Origin: Vibrio sp. STUT-A11
GTDB lineage: Bacteria; Pseudomonadota; Gammaproteobacteria; Enterobacterales; Vibrionaceae
Length of the DNA: 64,000 bases
Assembly: GCF_026000435.1 (NCBI RefSeq)
Contig: NZ_AP026763.1
Span: 1,612,001-1,676,000 of the forward strand
Direction of reading: 5' to 3'
Below, piece by piece: positions 26,993 to 35,614 of the stretch. Position numbers and translations under genes: made by a program. The notes below the pieces were generated by a model, which ran no database searches, was not told the DNA's origin, and saw nothing but the letters and a program-made list of their open reading frames with translations. Each line of letters opens with the position of its first letter. Position 1 is the stretch's first letter.

Positions 26993-27236
26993 CTGCAAGT
27001 TGGAATTAGAGAAAGTAGGGTTTACTAGCTGTTCAAAGTGCTTGTGATACTAACCTCTAAAACCCTTCTACGTAACGTAAATCGCTATTGGCCCATTGAT
27101 TGCTTTAAGTGCAGAAATGGCCATATTGTCCCAATAGCATGCTTATCTGTCCCTATGGACAGTTTTAGCATTCTGGGAGATTCTTATAATGCTCCTATCA
27201 AAACAAAACACATAATGATTAACCTGGAGCAAAGTC

Positions 27237-28013
27237 ATGAAAATCACTCAAATTCGCAATGCGACACAAATTATCGATTACGCAGGCAAAACGTTTCTAA
27301 TCGACCCAATGTTGGCACCAAAGGGTATGTACCCTGGATTTGAAGGGACGGCAAATTCACATTTACGTAACCCAACAGTAGAGTTACCACTTTCTCTAGA
27401 TGACATCATCAATGTAGACGCAGTTCTGTTGACTCATACTCACCCTGACCATTGGGATGAGACTGCTGTAAATGCAATCCCTAAAGATAAGCTATTGTTT
27501 GTACAGCATGAAGGGGATGAGGCGATTGTTCGTGGACAAGGCTTTACCAATGTACAAATTTTCTCAGAAGAGACAGATTTTCACGGTATTTCATTTACTC
27601 GTACCGTATGTCAGCACGGTCCTGAAGCGGCTTTTCAGCATGAGCAAATGGCAGAAATTTTGGGTGAAGTAACCGGCGTTATCTTCTCCCATAATGATGA
27701 AGAAAAACTGTATGTTGTTGGCGATACGATTTGGATCCCAAGCGTTGAAGAAACAATGAAAAAAGAGCGACCAGGAGTTGTCGTTCTTAATACAGGTTGG
27801 GCACATGTACTTGGCTTTGGTCCGATCATCATGGGCAAAGAAGACGTGTTGAAAACGCACCAAGTTCTGCCAGAAGCTAAAATTGTTGCGACACATATGG
27901 GTGCAGTGAACCATGTTTTGGTTACTACGCAAGAAATGCGTGATTACGCTCAAGCAAACATGATTAGTGATTTCGTCTTCGTCCCAGAAGATGGCGAGAC
28001 CGTATCGTTATAA
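27237..28013 (+). CDS. Metallo-beta-lactamase-fold hydrolase (UlaG-like)
   Basis: 258 residues. The zinc-site motif HTHPDHWD is near residue 65, with further ligands in QHGPEAA, VVGDTIW and THMGAVNH. This layout belongs to the UlaG-like branch of the fold, whose members hydrolyse lactones or phosphodiesters; some remain uncharacterised. The gene is 21 bp upstream of the NTF2-like gene, so the two are probably co-translated. The substrate is not inferable. GGAGC lies eight bases before the ATG. Confidence 0.78.
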   Translation: MKITQIRNATQIIDYAGKTFLIDPMLAPKGMYPGFEGTANSHLRNPTVELPLSLDDIINVDAVLLTHTHPDHWDETAVNAIPKDKLLFVQHEGDEAIVRGQGFTNVQIFSEETDFHGISFTRTVCQHGPEAAFQHEQMAEILGEVTGVIFSHNDEEKLYVVGDTIWIPSVEETMKKERPGVVVLNTGWAHVLGFGPIIMGKEDVLKTHQVLPEAKIVATHMGAVNHVLVTTQEMRDYAQANMISDFVFVPEDGETVSL

Positions 28014-28034
28014 GCTTTATATTAGGGGGTAAGC

Positions 28035-28436
28035 ATGAGCGCAGAAAAAAACATTGAACTGGTCAAATCTTTTTACCAGTCTATTGAGGATAATGATTAT
28101 GACGCTGTGGCATCTATGTGTCATGAGCAGTTTACTTTTTATTCTCAAGTAGATACACCTTTAAATATTGATGGGTTCCTTGCTCAAGAGAAGGGAAATA
28201 TGGATGGTTACCCAGGTTTTACTTTTCGCATACATGACATTTTTGCGCATGATGACAAGGTAGCCTGCTACATGATATTTGAAGGCGTTCATTCAGCGCC
28301 AATGCATGATATTCAGCCAACTCATAAGAAGGTGCGTTTCTCTTTAATGATGTTATTGACCATTAAAGACGATAAAATCATTGAAAAACGAGCGCACTTT
28401 AATGAGTCAGAGATAATGAAACAATTAGAAGTCTAG
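28035..28436 (+). CDS. NTF2/SnoaL-like small protein
   Basis: 133 residues with the cystatin-like fold signature of the SnoaL/ketosteroid-isomerase group: the opening NIELVKSFYQSIEDNDYDAV, aromatic-rich strands, and a final KIIEKRAHFNES strand. Members isomerise, hydrate or simply bind small ligands. AGGGGGT precedes the start. It is the third member of the SDR-hydrolase-NTF2 group and is followed by a terminator. The exact activity is unknown. Confidence 0.7.
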   Translation: MSAEKNIELVKSFYQSIEDNDYDAVASMCHEQFTFYSQVDTPLNIDGFLAQEKGNMDGYPGFTFRIHDIFAHDDKVACYMIFEGVHSAPMHDIQPTHKKVRFSLMMLLTIKDDKIIEKRAHFNESEIMKQLEV

Positions 28437-28453
28437 CGCTTGAGTATATAATT

Positions 28454-28485
28454 ACAGAGTCGTGCATTATCGCGACTCTGTTTCT
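28454..28485 (+). terminator. Rho-independent terminator
   Basis: A 9-bp perfect stem ACAGAGTCG / CGACTCTGT with a T-rich tail (TTTCTT), between the NTF2-like gene and the next regulator. Confidence 0.75.
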
Positions 28486-28502
28486 TACTTTGGAAAGCTT
28501 TC

Positions 28503-29474
28503 ATGCACTCATCAGAAAATCACTCGATTCCTTCCGTAGCGGTTATTGTTATTAACCAATTCAGTCCATTTCATATTTCTGTTCCAAGCATTGTTTTTGG
28601 GCGTGATACGCTGAATGAAACGTTTTTCGACCTCAAATTTGTCGCGGGGGAGGAAGGTCCGATTTGGTCAGATATCGGGATGGAAATTCACACGGATGAA
28701 GATCTGAGCGTATTGGAACATAGTGATATCATCGTTGTACCTTACTGGCGAAGTGTGGATGAGCGCCCTAATCAAAAACTGATTGATGCTTTATGTGATG
28801 CGCACGCACGAGGTGCACTCATTGTCGGACTGTGCCTAGGTGGTTACGTGTTGGCATATGCAGGGTTGTTGTCAGGGAGAAGAGCAGCAACGCATTGGGA
28901 GTTAGAGCAAGATTTCATCCAGCGCTTTCCTGAAGTTTCACTCGATCCCAACGCACTATATGTTGAAGACCGTGGTGTTATTACTTCTGCTGGCACAGCT
29001 GCGGGGATTGATTGCTGTTTGTATGTCTTTCGGAAGTATTACAGCAGTGCGATAGCGAATCGAGTGGCGAGAAGAATGGTGGTACCGCCATACCGAGATG
29101 GAGGCCAAGCACAGTTTATTGAGCAACCTATTCCCGTGAGCACTTCCGACGCTCGTATTAATGCTTTAATGGATGAGATTAGAAGGAACATTAGTCACAA
29201 GTATACGCTGGATGAACTAGCGGATTCTGTGATGATGACGCGTCGTACTTTTACTCGAAAGTTTCACAAGGCGACGGGGATGGCATTTGGTGAATGGCTG
29301 ACGTCTGAGCGACTCAACTTAGCTCAAGACCTTCTTGAGTCTACAGACTTATCAATTGACCAAATTGTTGCGAAAACCGGTTTTAGTTCTGTTCTCATTT
29401 TCCGTGATAAATTTAAAGAACGCTATGCAGTCACACCTACTCGATGGCGTAAAACGTTCCATCAAACGGTTTAG
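28503..29474 (+). CDS. GATase1-like AraC-family regulator (FtrA-like)
   Basis: 323 residues, the third GATase1-AraC regulator here. The GATase1 domain has the nucleophile-elbow-like ALIVGLCLGGYVLAYAGLL and AGTAAGIDCCLYV; the AraC HTH pair is DELADSVMMTRRTFTRKFHK and IDQIVAKTGFSSVLIFRDKFK. It differs from the other two in sequence and resembles the FtrA group. It probably controls the SDR/hydrolase/NTF2 genes just upstream. Inducer unknown. Confidence 0.83.
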   Translation: MHSSENHSIPSVAVIVINQFSPFHISVPSIVFGRDTLNETFFDLKFVAGEEGPIWSDIGMEIHTDEDLSVLEHSDIIVVPYWRSVDERPNQKLIDALCDAHARGALIVGLCLGGYVLAYAGLLSGRRAATHWELEQDFIQRFPEVSLDPNALYVEDRGVITSAGTAAGIDCCLYVFRKYYSSAIANRVARRMVVPPYRDGGQAQFIEQPIPVSTSDARINALMDEIRRNISHKYTLDELADSVMMTRRTFTRKFHKATGMAFGEWLTSERLNLAQDLLESTDLSIDQIVAKTGFSSVLIFRDKFKERYAVTPTRWRKTFHQTV

Positions 29475-29503
29475 ACTCAGAAAATCACTCACGCATGTTT
29501 AGG

Positions 29504-29755
29504 TTAGAAATCCTTTTTTGATATTGAAAGATAAGCCGCTGTTTTTTCCACCGTATTCAAATTCGGATACAAATCTAACCATTCTTTGGACTGGAATATG
29601 CTGCGTTTTCCTTCGTCTCTTTTGAACCAATTTCGCAACAAGAAACTGATTTTTTTTGCGTCACTAATGAAACATTTGTCCATCTGATTATTCGTTAAAT
29701 CGAACTGGATTATTTGTTTTCTGATGTCCTGATTGAACTTCTCAAATATGTCCAT
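29504..29755 (-). CDS. Small hypothetical protein
   Basis: 83 residues, soluble, rich in Lys, Asn and Phe, with no signal peptide or membrane span and no recognised family. It is convergent with the AraC-type gene. A weak GGTGA precedes the ATG at 29755. AT-rich codon use resembles the neighbouring spacer more than the catabolic genes, as in laterally acquired or decayed DNA. Confidence 0.45.
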   Translation of the reverse strand: MDIFEKFNQDIRKQIIQFDLTNNQMDKCFISDAKKISFLLRNWFKRDEGKRSIFQSKEWLDLYPNLNTVEKTAAYLSISKKDF

Positions 29756-29977
29756 ATTTCACCACTGCGAGCTATAGAGTAGGGCAAGCAAAGGGTAATC
29801 TATATCCTAGATAGGAACTTTATGATTTGTGACCAGGTTGTGCTCATTTATCAACTGGTTATTTAATGACCCAATATAGGTAGAAGTCATTTTCAAGTTA
29901 ACATACTGATTTTTCTTTTATACGATGTTCTCAAGCTTTTTAAATAAAACTAAACATGTCTTGACATGGTAGGGGGC

Positions 29978-30005
29978 GGCGATTCGAGTTCGCCCAGACC
30001 CACCA
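29978..30005 (+). other. tRNA-like 3' end (T arm, acceptor strand, CCA)
   Basis: A perfect 5-bp T stem (GGCGA / TCGCC) closes a canonical 7-nt loop TTCGAGT, followed by a 7-nt acceptor strand CAGACCC, discriminator A and CCA. The matching 5' acceptor strand (GGGTCTG) is not present upstream, so this is only the 3' part of a tRNA or tmRNA. Such remnants mark attachment sites of integrated islands. Confidence 0.55.
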
Positions 30006-30030
30006 AATTTAGTTCTTCGTGAACAAACAC

Positions 30031-30054
30031 AAAGCCCGCATTCGTGCGGGCTTT
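30031..30054. terminator. Terminator with TTCG loop
   Basis: AAAGCCCGCA-TTCG-TGCGGGCTTT, a 10-bp perfect stem with a very stable tetraloop, 25 bp after the tRNA-like 3' end. It resembles a tRNA-gene terminator and may also stop panF transcription from the right. Confidence 0.85.
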
Positions 30055-30204
30055 GTCGTATCTAGGTTTAACCAAATCCAGCCCAATGTTTCCCATCTGA
30101 ACTTTGTCTATTTATAGGCGTAATGTGCACTGAGCCATTCCTTATTGGGCACAGTTAGGAACAATTGCGCCTATCTGTGCCCACGAGCTTGTCGCTTTTA
30201 TCAA

Positions 30205-31692
30205 CTATCGTTCTTTCTGTGTGCAGTATGTTTTGACTGATACTAGCTCTTTGCTTTCAGAAGCATTCGGCTTCAATAAACTGCCGATAACGAACGTAAG
30301 CATGCCCGTAATCATCGTCGGAACGATGGGGTGAACACCACCCATATCGGGTTTGATCCAAACTAAGCTGATGTATACACCAAGCCCAATGACCATGGAG
30401 CTAAACGCGCCGGTTGCCGATGCTTTTGACCAGTACAAACCAAGTACCAGCGGCCATAAAAATACGGCCTGCAAACCTCCTAATGCGACAAGGTTCAGCC
30501 AGATGATCATATCTGGGGGATTCGTCGCAGCAACAAAGACCAGACTGGCGAAGATAGCCGTCGTCCACAGTGAAATGCGGTTCAGTTTACTGTCTGCACG
30601 CTTGTCTTCAACAATCTGAGGATTGATATAGTTTATATAAAGGTCTTTCAGCAGCGTCGATGATGCCTGAATTAGCTGTGAATCGATAGACGACATAATG
30701 GCCGCCATTGGCCCTGCGAGAAAAATTCCGGCAAACATTGGGGTCAGAACCGTCATCATCAGTGTTGGCATTATTTGATCCGGGCTGGCAATCTCTGGCA
30801 CGATCGCTCTTCCTAAGGCCCCGGTCAGGTGAGTCCCAAACATCAGCAATGCAATCATAATTGTACTGATCACCATACCTTTATGCAGAGAAGGGCTGTC
30901 TTTGTATGACATGCATCGAACAGCAGCCTGAGGTAACCCGATCACGCCAAAACAGACCAGAACCCAAAAGCTCAGGATAAACGGCTGGCTCAGGAAATGA
31001 TCCGGACCATATGGTGTCACCAGAGCAGGGTCAATGGAGTGAAGTTTGGTGACCAGGTTTTCCAGACTCCCACCAGCATGAATAACACCAGCCAGCAGAA
31101 CGATGGTGCCGATGACCATCATCACCCCCTGAACGGTGTCTGTCAGAACAACAGCCCGGAAACCACCAATAGTCGTGTATATGCCGACTGTACAGGCGAA
31201 TAACAGTAGCCCATTCTGATAGCTGATCCCAAGCACAGTTTGCAACAGGCGGGCACCCCCAACAAATTGCACTACCATTGTTCCGAAAAAGGCCAGAAGC
31301 AGAGCAAGTGAAGAGAAGATCACGACTTTTCGGCTCTTAAAGCGGGCATATAACATATCATTGATCGTCAAAGCGTTATGGCGTCTTGCTTCTATCGCAA
31401 ATTTTTTCCCCAGAACGCCCAGAGTCAGCCAGGTCGCTGGCAGCTGGATCATTGCCAGTAACACCCAGCCCAAGCCCATTTTGTAAGCCGCCCCCGGTCC
31501 GCCGATAAAGCTACTGGCGCTCGCATAGGTAGCGGCAAGCGTCATCGCGAGGACAAATCCTCCCATACTGCGGCTTCCCACGAAGTATTCGGTAAGAAAG
31601 TTCCCCGGCTTGTGATAACGGCGAGTCAGGAATGCCAGAGAGAAAACCGCAAAAAGGTAAATGCATAAAGGAATAATAAGCTGGCTATTCAT
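30205..31692 (-). CDS. panF: Sodium/pantothenate symporter
   Basis: 495 residues of the sodium:solute symporter family with about 13 membrane spans. The N-terminal segment (GSRSMGGFVLAMTLAATYAS, FIGGPGAAYKMGLGWVL) and GFRAVVLTDTVQGVMM are those of PanF, which imports pantothenate for coenzyme A synthesis with Na+. It overlaps the upstream yhdT-like gene by 8 bp, the same pair order as in E. coli (yhdT-panF). Base composition looks somewhat more GC-rich than the flanking DNA. Confidence 0.88.
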   Translation of the reverse strand: MNSQLIIPLCIYLFAVFSLAFLTRRYHKPGNFLTEYFVGSRSMGGFVLAMTLAATYASASSFIGGPGAAYKMGLGWVLLAMIQLPATWLTLGVLGKKFAIEARRHNALTINDMLYARFKSRKVVIFSSLALLLAFFGTMVVQFVGGARLLQTVLGISYQNGLLLFACTVGIYTTIGGFRAVVLTDTVQGVMMVIGTIVLLAGVIHAGGSLENLVTKLHSIDPALVTPYGPDHFLSQPFILSFWVLVCFGVIGLPQAAVRCMSYKDSPSLHKGMVISTIMIALLMFGTHLTGALGRAIVPEIASPDQIMPTLMMTVLTPMFAGIFLAGPMAAIMSSIDSQLIQASSTLLKDLYINYINPQIVEDKRADSKLNRISLWTTAIFASLVFVAATNPPDMIIWLNLVALGGLQAVFLWPLVLGLYWSKASATGAFSSMVIGLGVYISLVWIKPDMGGVHPIVPTMITGMLTFVIGSLLKPNASESKELVSVKTYCTQKER

Positions 31693-31966
31693 AATGTTCG
31701 TCGTCGTATTTATCGAGAGGGATATCCTTATAAAGGTATTTAACCATTAGCGCGCATAGCACGGTAAAAAGGATTGGGCCAAGTACACATGACAATACAA
31801 ACCACAGTGGCATGCCCCAGTATAATTGAGGGAGTTGCAGTTCGTCTTTTGGCGCAGAGAAAACATAGGCACCACAGTACCACCAGGCAAAGTAGCCCAG
31901 AGCAAGAAGTATCGCCCAACATGCTTCGCGATTAGCCTGATGGATAAGATCAGAGTTTTTTTGCAT
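31685..31966 (-). CDS. yhdT: YhdT family membrane protein (DUF997)
   Basis: 93 residues with two membrane spans (about 17-36 and 50-76) separated by a short loop with GMPLWFVLSCVLGPILF, typical of the YhdT group always found beside panF. It probably assists or accompanies the symporter; no biochemical role is known. The reading frame overlaps panF by 8 bp, so translation is coupled. Confidence 0.85.
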   Translation of the reverse strand: MQKNSDLIHQANREACWAILLALGYFAWWYCGAYVFSAPKDELQLPQLYWGMPLWFVLSCVLGPILFTVLCALMVKYLYKDIPLDKYDDEHYE

Positions 31967-32252
31967 AAATTCACTGTTTAGTTAAATCGACTACCGTAGG
32001 AGGCATACTCTAAAACAATTGGACTAGAACATTAACAGGTGAGGCCTAATTTTCCATTTTTCAGTGGCTGAAGCTAGTAATGCTCATCGTCAGCCATCAA
32101 TCAGGTGAACCTAGAGCGAATGCTCGATTTTGTGAACCAACCTTCTTTTATCAATTCAACCTGTTGATTATAAAATATAAGGTGGCTTAATAAAGCTTCA
32201 GCATTATGCTACTCACCCCATAACAAGGTGTTATATTTTACAAGGAGTGTAA

Positions 32253-32636
32253 ATGAGAATTGTGAGTTTATTATCGATAAGTCTTTTAGCTTTAAGTGGT
32301 TGTGCATCAAAGCAGGAAGTTTATCTGACACAATCACCAATTAAAGTTGAGCGACAGGACTTAGAAGATTATTGGGTTCAGACATCTGAGGATTTTAGGT
32401 TCAGTTTAAAGCCACATATTGATGTGCCAAAAATAGATGGTTATGTACAAATTAACTATTTAATAGATTCGAATGGAGAGATATTTAACCCTACAATTGT
32501 AGAATCATCTCCCGAGGGGAAGTGGGACTTCATCGCGTTAAAGGCTTTGAGTAAACTAGAATATGTTTCGGCTGAATCTAACACATTAAAAGTACCTGTT
32601 TACGTGACTACTGAAATCAGTTTTCAAAGTAGATAA
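32253..32636 (+). CDS. Lipoprotein with TonB C-terminal-like domain
   Basis: 127 residues. A lipoprotein signal ends in the lipobox LSGC at residues about 14-17. The remainder (VQINYLIDSNGEIFNPTIVESSPEG...ALKALSKLEY) has the strand-helix-strand pattern of the TonB C-terminal fold, as in small periplasmic proteins of vibrios. No TonB transmembrane or proline-rich part is present, so it is not a working TonB. A good AAGGAG site is present. Stand-alone gene; partner unknown. Confidence 0.7.
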   Translation: MRIVSLLSISLLALSGCASKQEVYLTQSPIKVERQDLEDYWVQTSEDFRFSLKPHIDVPKIDGYVQINYLIDSNGEIFNPTIVESSPEGKWDFIALKALSKLEYVSAESNTLKVPVYVTTEISFQSR

Positions 32637-32805
32637 ACTTGCCTAAAACGTTTAAGCCTTCTTTTATTAGACAATAGTATCGCTTTGGCTGTGTCAGCAG
32701 CCAATTTTTCGCAAACAGCAAAGTTATCGGATCGCGACGGCATTGCCCTAGTGCTATGCCAAATCTTTTCAAAGTTTATTATCAAGGTTAATTCCGAGCA
32801 GGGGT

Positions 32806-33231
32806 TTAGTTTTTATACCTAAAGGTATTACTATCATCAATAATTTCAATTTTTATCGGCACGGCGCCTTTTTTGATGTTGCCTATTTGCTCAAATGCTT
32901 CTTGTGAAAGGTCAATGACTCTGCCTTTTACAAAAGGACCTCGATCATTGATTTTGACATCTACCTTTTTGGCGTTTGCTGTATTGGTAACTCTCACGAT
33001 TGTTCCAAAAGGTAAGCTTTTATGAGCCGCAGTATAAGCTCCTTTGTTATACCGCTCACCACTAGCTGTACGCTTTCCGTGAAACTTTTGACTATACCAT
33101 GAAGCTTTACCAGTAAGCTGATGTGATCTTGAATAACTTGTCGTTTTATCCTGGCTTATGGCCGAGGCTGAGGAACACCCAACTAACAAGTTAAGGATCA
33201 AAGCGACAAAAATGAGGTTAAGTTTTTTCAT
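32806..33231 (-). CDS. RlpA-like lipoprotein (septal-ring type)
   Basis: 141 residues from ATG 33231 ([14 protein letters not shown]); the longer frame to 33270 places 13 residues before the signal and is unlikely. The lipobox is LVGCSS. The rest is a double-psi beta-barrel: [35 protein letters not shown] and the catalytic-Asp segment VKINDRGPF, which in RlpA cleaves naked glycan strands. It lacks the SPOR domain of full-length RlpA, so it is a short form not expected to target the division septum by that route. Confidence 0.82.
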   Translation of the reverse strand: MKKLNLIFVALILNLLVGCSSASAISQDKTTSYSRSHQLTGKASWYSQKFHGKRTASGERYNKGAYTAAHKSLPFGTIVRVTNTANAKKVDVKINDRGPFVKGRVIDLSQEAFEQIGNIKKGAVPIKIEIIDDSNTFRYKN

Positions 33232-33270
33232 GCGTTTTAGCTTGTTACACAACATGGTCAGGCTTGCCAC

Positions 33271-33758
33271 TATTACATTAAGTCAGTAGAAAATTGAATG
33301 AGACAAGCGCTATCATTCAATACGATTACTGATTCTTTCATAGACTGCATTTAGTTTGGTCATGGGTAAGAAAATTTTTGGATCTTAAATTACCAACGTT
33401 AGGCCCTTTTGACGATTGAACGAGATGATTATTCAATTTGACCTATTTCAAGCTCCTCATCATTCGAACGCGTGACATAGTTTGCAGCCGCTTTCGTCTC
33501 TTCAAAAGCATTACGCATGGCAAAGCTAAAGTGAGCACGTTCCATTAGCCAATTTATATGGAGAGCTATGCATTTCGATAACACGCAAATAGACAGCAAG
33601 GAAAAGACATTTAAGTAAAGTGATCACTAGATAGATCAGTAACAATGAGATTCTTATTGAGCATTTGGTTAATAGTTAGCAATTTGATTATTTTTTGTGC
33701 TATAAAGGTGCTCGAATGACTCCCAAGCTGATTCCGGGAGTAGAATTGGAGTAAAGAT
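33271..33758. other. Gene-free stretch
   Basis: About 490 bp. A minus-strand frame of about 38 codons (33436-33552 region, ending with TAA) reads MERAHFSFAMRNAFEETKAA at its start and looks like a gene tail or small protein, but I cannot assign it. AATTGGAG precedes the next gene. Confidence 0.3.
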
Positions 33759-34700
33759 ATGGTTAAATGGTATAAGTTTTATAGTCTAGGTGCGCTGATT
33801 GTTTTGACAGGATGTAACCCTGTTGAGCAAGACATTTCCCAAGAAAGCTCAACCCGAAATGAAAAACAATTAGTTTATCCAGCTATGGCTGTACCGTTGC
33901 AACCGAATGCAATGGCAGAGGCTAATATTGCAAAACTAAATCATCTCCTGACAGATAAAGAACTCGACGATGAGGCTCGTGCAGAAATCTATTTAAAACG
34001 AGGTCTCTATTATGATGAGATAGGGTTAAGAGATTTGGCGAGTACAGACTATGCCAAGTCGCTGCAGATCAACCCTCAACAACCTGATATCTATAATCTG
34101 CTTGGGATGTACTACACCCAACTGAGTCAGTTTGATGCTGCCTATGACGCATTTTATTCATCTCTTGAATTGGATCCGAATAATAAGCAGGCCATCTATA
34201 ACCGTGCAATTGCACTTTATTATGGTGGAAGACCGGAACTTGCACTGGAAGATATGAAAACTTTCCATGAGGACAACCCGAATGATCCTTTCCGTGCTAT
34301 CTGGTTATACATTATAGAATCGGACGTTGATAAAACTGCAGCAAAGGCAAAGTTACAAGAGAGCTATAAAAACCGCACCGATGAATGGGGTTGGGTGTTA
34401 GCGGGTATACTGCTAAACGAAATAACTGAAGAACACGCTGTCAAACTGGTTACTAATAGCACAACAGATAATAAAGTGATGGCACAGCAACTTACCGAAG
34501 CTTATTTTTATTTAGGTAAGTATTATATGGAACATGGCGATATGAGCCGAGCGCTATCAGTGTACAAGTTAGCGATATCTTTGAACGTATGCAGTTATAA
34601 TGAGCATAGCTATGCATATTTAGAGTTAGAGCGTATTTCAAAAGATTTTAAAGCTGCGAAAGAAACGGGTAATACAGAAAAATTTGTTAGTTTAAACTAA
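33759..34700 (+). CDS. NlpI-like TPR lipoprotein
   Basis: 313 residues, matching NlpI in length and order: lipobox LTGC (residues about 16-19), then tetratricopeptide repeats from about residue 65 (AEIYLKRGLYYDEIGLRDLA, PDIYNLLGMYYTQLSQFDAA, KQAIYNRAIALYYGGRPELA) and a C-terminal repeat near residue 240. NlpI is an outer-membrane scaffold that delivers the protease Prc to peptidoglycan hydrolases. Vibrios usually carry nlpI next to pnp, which is not the case here, so this may be a second copy. The ribosome site TGGAG is good. Confidence 0.85.
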   Translation: MVKWYKFYSLGALIVLTGCNPVEQDISQESSTRNEKQLVYPAMAVPLQPNAMAEANIAKLNHLLTDKELDDEARAEIYLKRGLYYDEIGLRDLASTDYAKSLQINPQQPDIYNLLGMYYTQLSQFDAAYDAFYSSLELDPNNKQAIYNRAIALYYGGRPELALEDMKTFHEDNPNDPFRAIWLYIIESDVDKTAAKAKLQESYKNRTDEWGWVLAGILLNEITEEHAVKLVTNSTTDNKVMAQQLTEAYFYLGKYYMEHGDMSRALSVYKLAISLNVCSYNEHSYAYLELERISKDFKAAKETGNTEKFVSLN

Positions 34701-34726
34701 GTACCATTTGAAGATACCTAAATAGA

Positions 34727-34760
34727 AAAGGCGAACAACTCAATGAGTTGTTCGCCTTTT
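34727..34760. terminator. Bidirectional terminator
   Basis: AAAAGGCGAACAACTC, an AAT loop, GAGTTGTTCGCCTTTT; a 16-bp perfect stem between convergent genes. Confidence 0.92.
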
Positions 34761-34785
34761 ATTAATTCATATCAAAACCTGTCGT

Positions 34786-35127
34786 TTAGCGACCGTCTTC
34801 ATTAACTCTGTAGTTGAAATCAACGTCAACAATGGCACGATACTCAACAGTACCTCTAGATACTGGGACTTCCTCAACCCTCACTTGAGCACTTTCTACA
34901 TTCATACTATGTCCGACAACGCTTTGACCAGTAGGATTCAGTTTCCAACGTAACTGGTTGTCATTTGCGCTCGCTAGTGAATCGTACATATTGAAACCAG
35001 CATTGATCGCTTCTTCTTTACTAGCAAATGTATCTGAGTATAGTTTTTTGTTGTTTTGAACCATCCGTTCACCAGCGGTAGCGGTAAACGCAAAAAACAT
35101 ACATAAGATTGTAATTAACGCTTTCAT
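34786..35127 (-). CDS. Small secreted protein (DUF3316-like)
   Basis: 113 residues from ATG 35127; the frame runs upstream to 35187 but the signal peptide (MKALITILCMFFAFTATA, cleaved before GER) fixes the start. The mature part ends in a beta-rich segment (YRAIVDVDFNYRVNEDGR). It resembles the small DUF3316 proteins common in vibrios, whose function is unknown. It is expected in the periplasm. Confidence 0.65.
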   Translation of the reverse strand: MKALITILCMFFAFTATAGERMVQNNKKLYSDTFASKEEAINAGFNMYDSLASANDNQLRWKLNPTGQSVVGHSMNVESAQVRVEEVPVSRGTVEYRAIVDVDFNYRVNEDGR

Positions 35128-35614
35128 AACAGTACCTTTTAATGAACAGGATATTAGGCACACACAAAGACTAAGTTCCCAATTCATTAGTTCTTGATAT
35201 CATCCTGATAGTCATCTTCTTAAAACCTTCAAGCTTTCTGCTGTCTGAAAATGAAAAATCAGCTTTGACTTGCATGGATGTACTCCCAAAACAGAGGATC
35301 CATACTTAAAAAGTAGCACTAATTTGACCTCGATCAAGTTTTGTTGCTCATTAGTTGAGCGTTCTGTCATTAATGAGTATGGCGATAGGTGGCTATTTTT
35401 ATTCTTATGTTCTTAGTGATGGCTTTTTAGTCGCTCAATGAGCCCACAGGAGCATCTGGTTTTAGAGTGAGAAGTGCAGTGAGTTTATGTCAGGCTCAGG
35501 CTTTTCCTTACCTTTCATACATTTGAAGAACAAAAATACCGCCCTTTACGGGCGGTATTTTGGTTATGGAAGTTGAGTAGAATAGGAGAATAAAACGTTG
35601 AAAACCGCAGGACA
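35128..35614. other. Gene-free stretch with mqo terminator
   Basis: About 490 bp. The only clear element is a 9-bp GC-rich stem (ATACCGCCC / GGGCGGTAT) at 35536-35558 with A/T runs on both sides, which ends mqo on the minus strand. Confidence 0.6.
35536..35562 (-). terminator. Terminator of mqo
   Basis: ATACCGCCC-TTTAC-GGGCGGTAT with a run of T on the minus strand; it lies about 55 bp after the mqo stop codon. Confidence 0.85.

Larger units (their letters stand above)
29756..30204. other. Gene-free stretch with tRNA-like 3' end and terminator
   Basis: About 450 bp without a protein gene. It holds the tRNA-like half at 29978-30005 and the strong hairpin at 30031-30054, both described separately. 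The rest shows no clear coding frame. Confidence 0.5.

Noticed and set aside
29978..30005. Complete tRNA gene
   Set aside because: No matching 5' acceptor strand, D arm or anticodon arm was found upstream.
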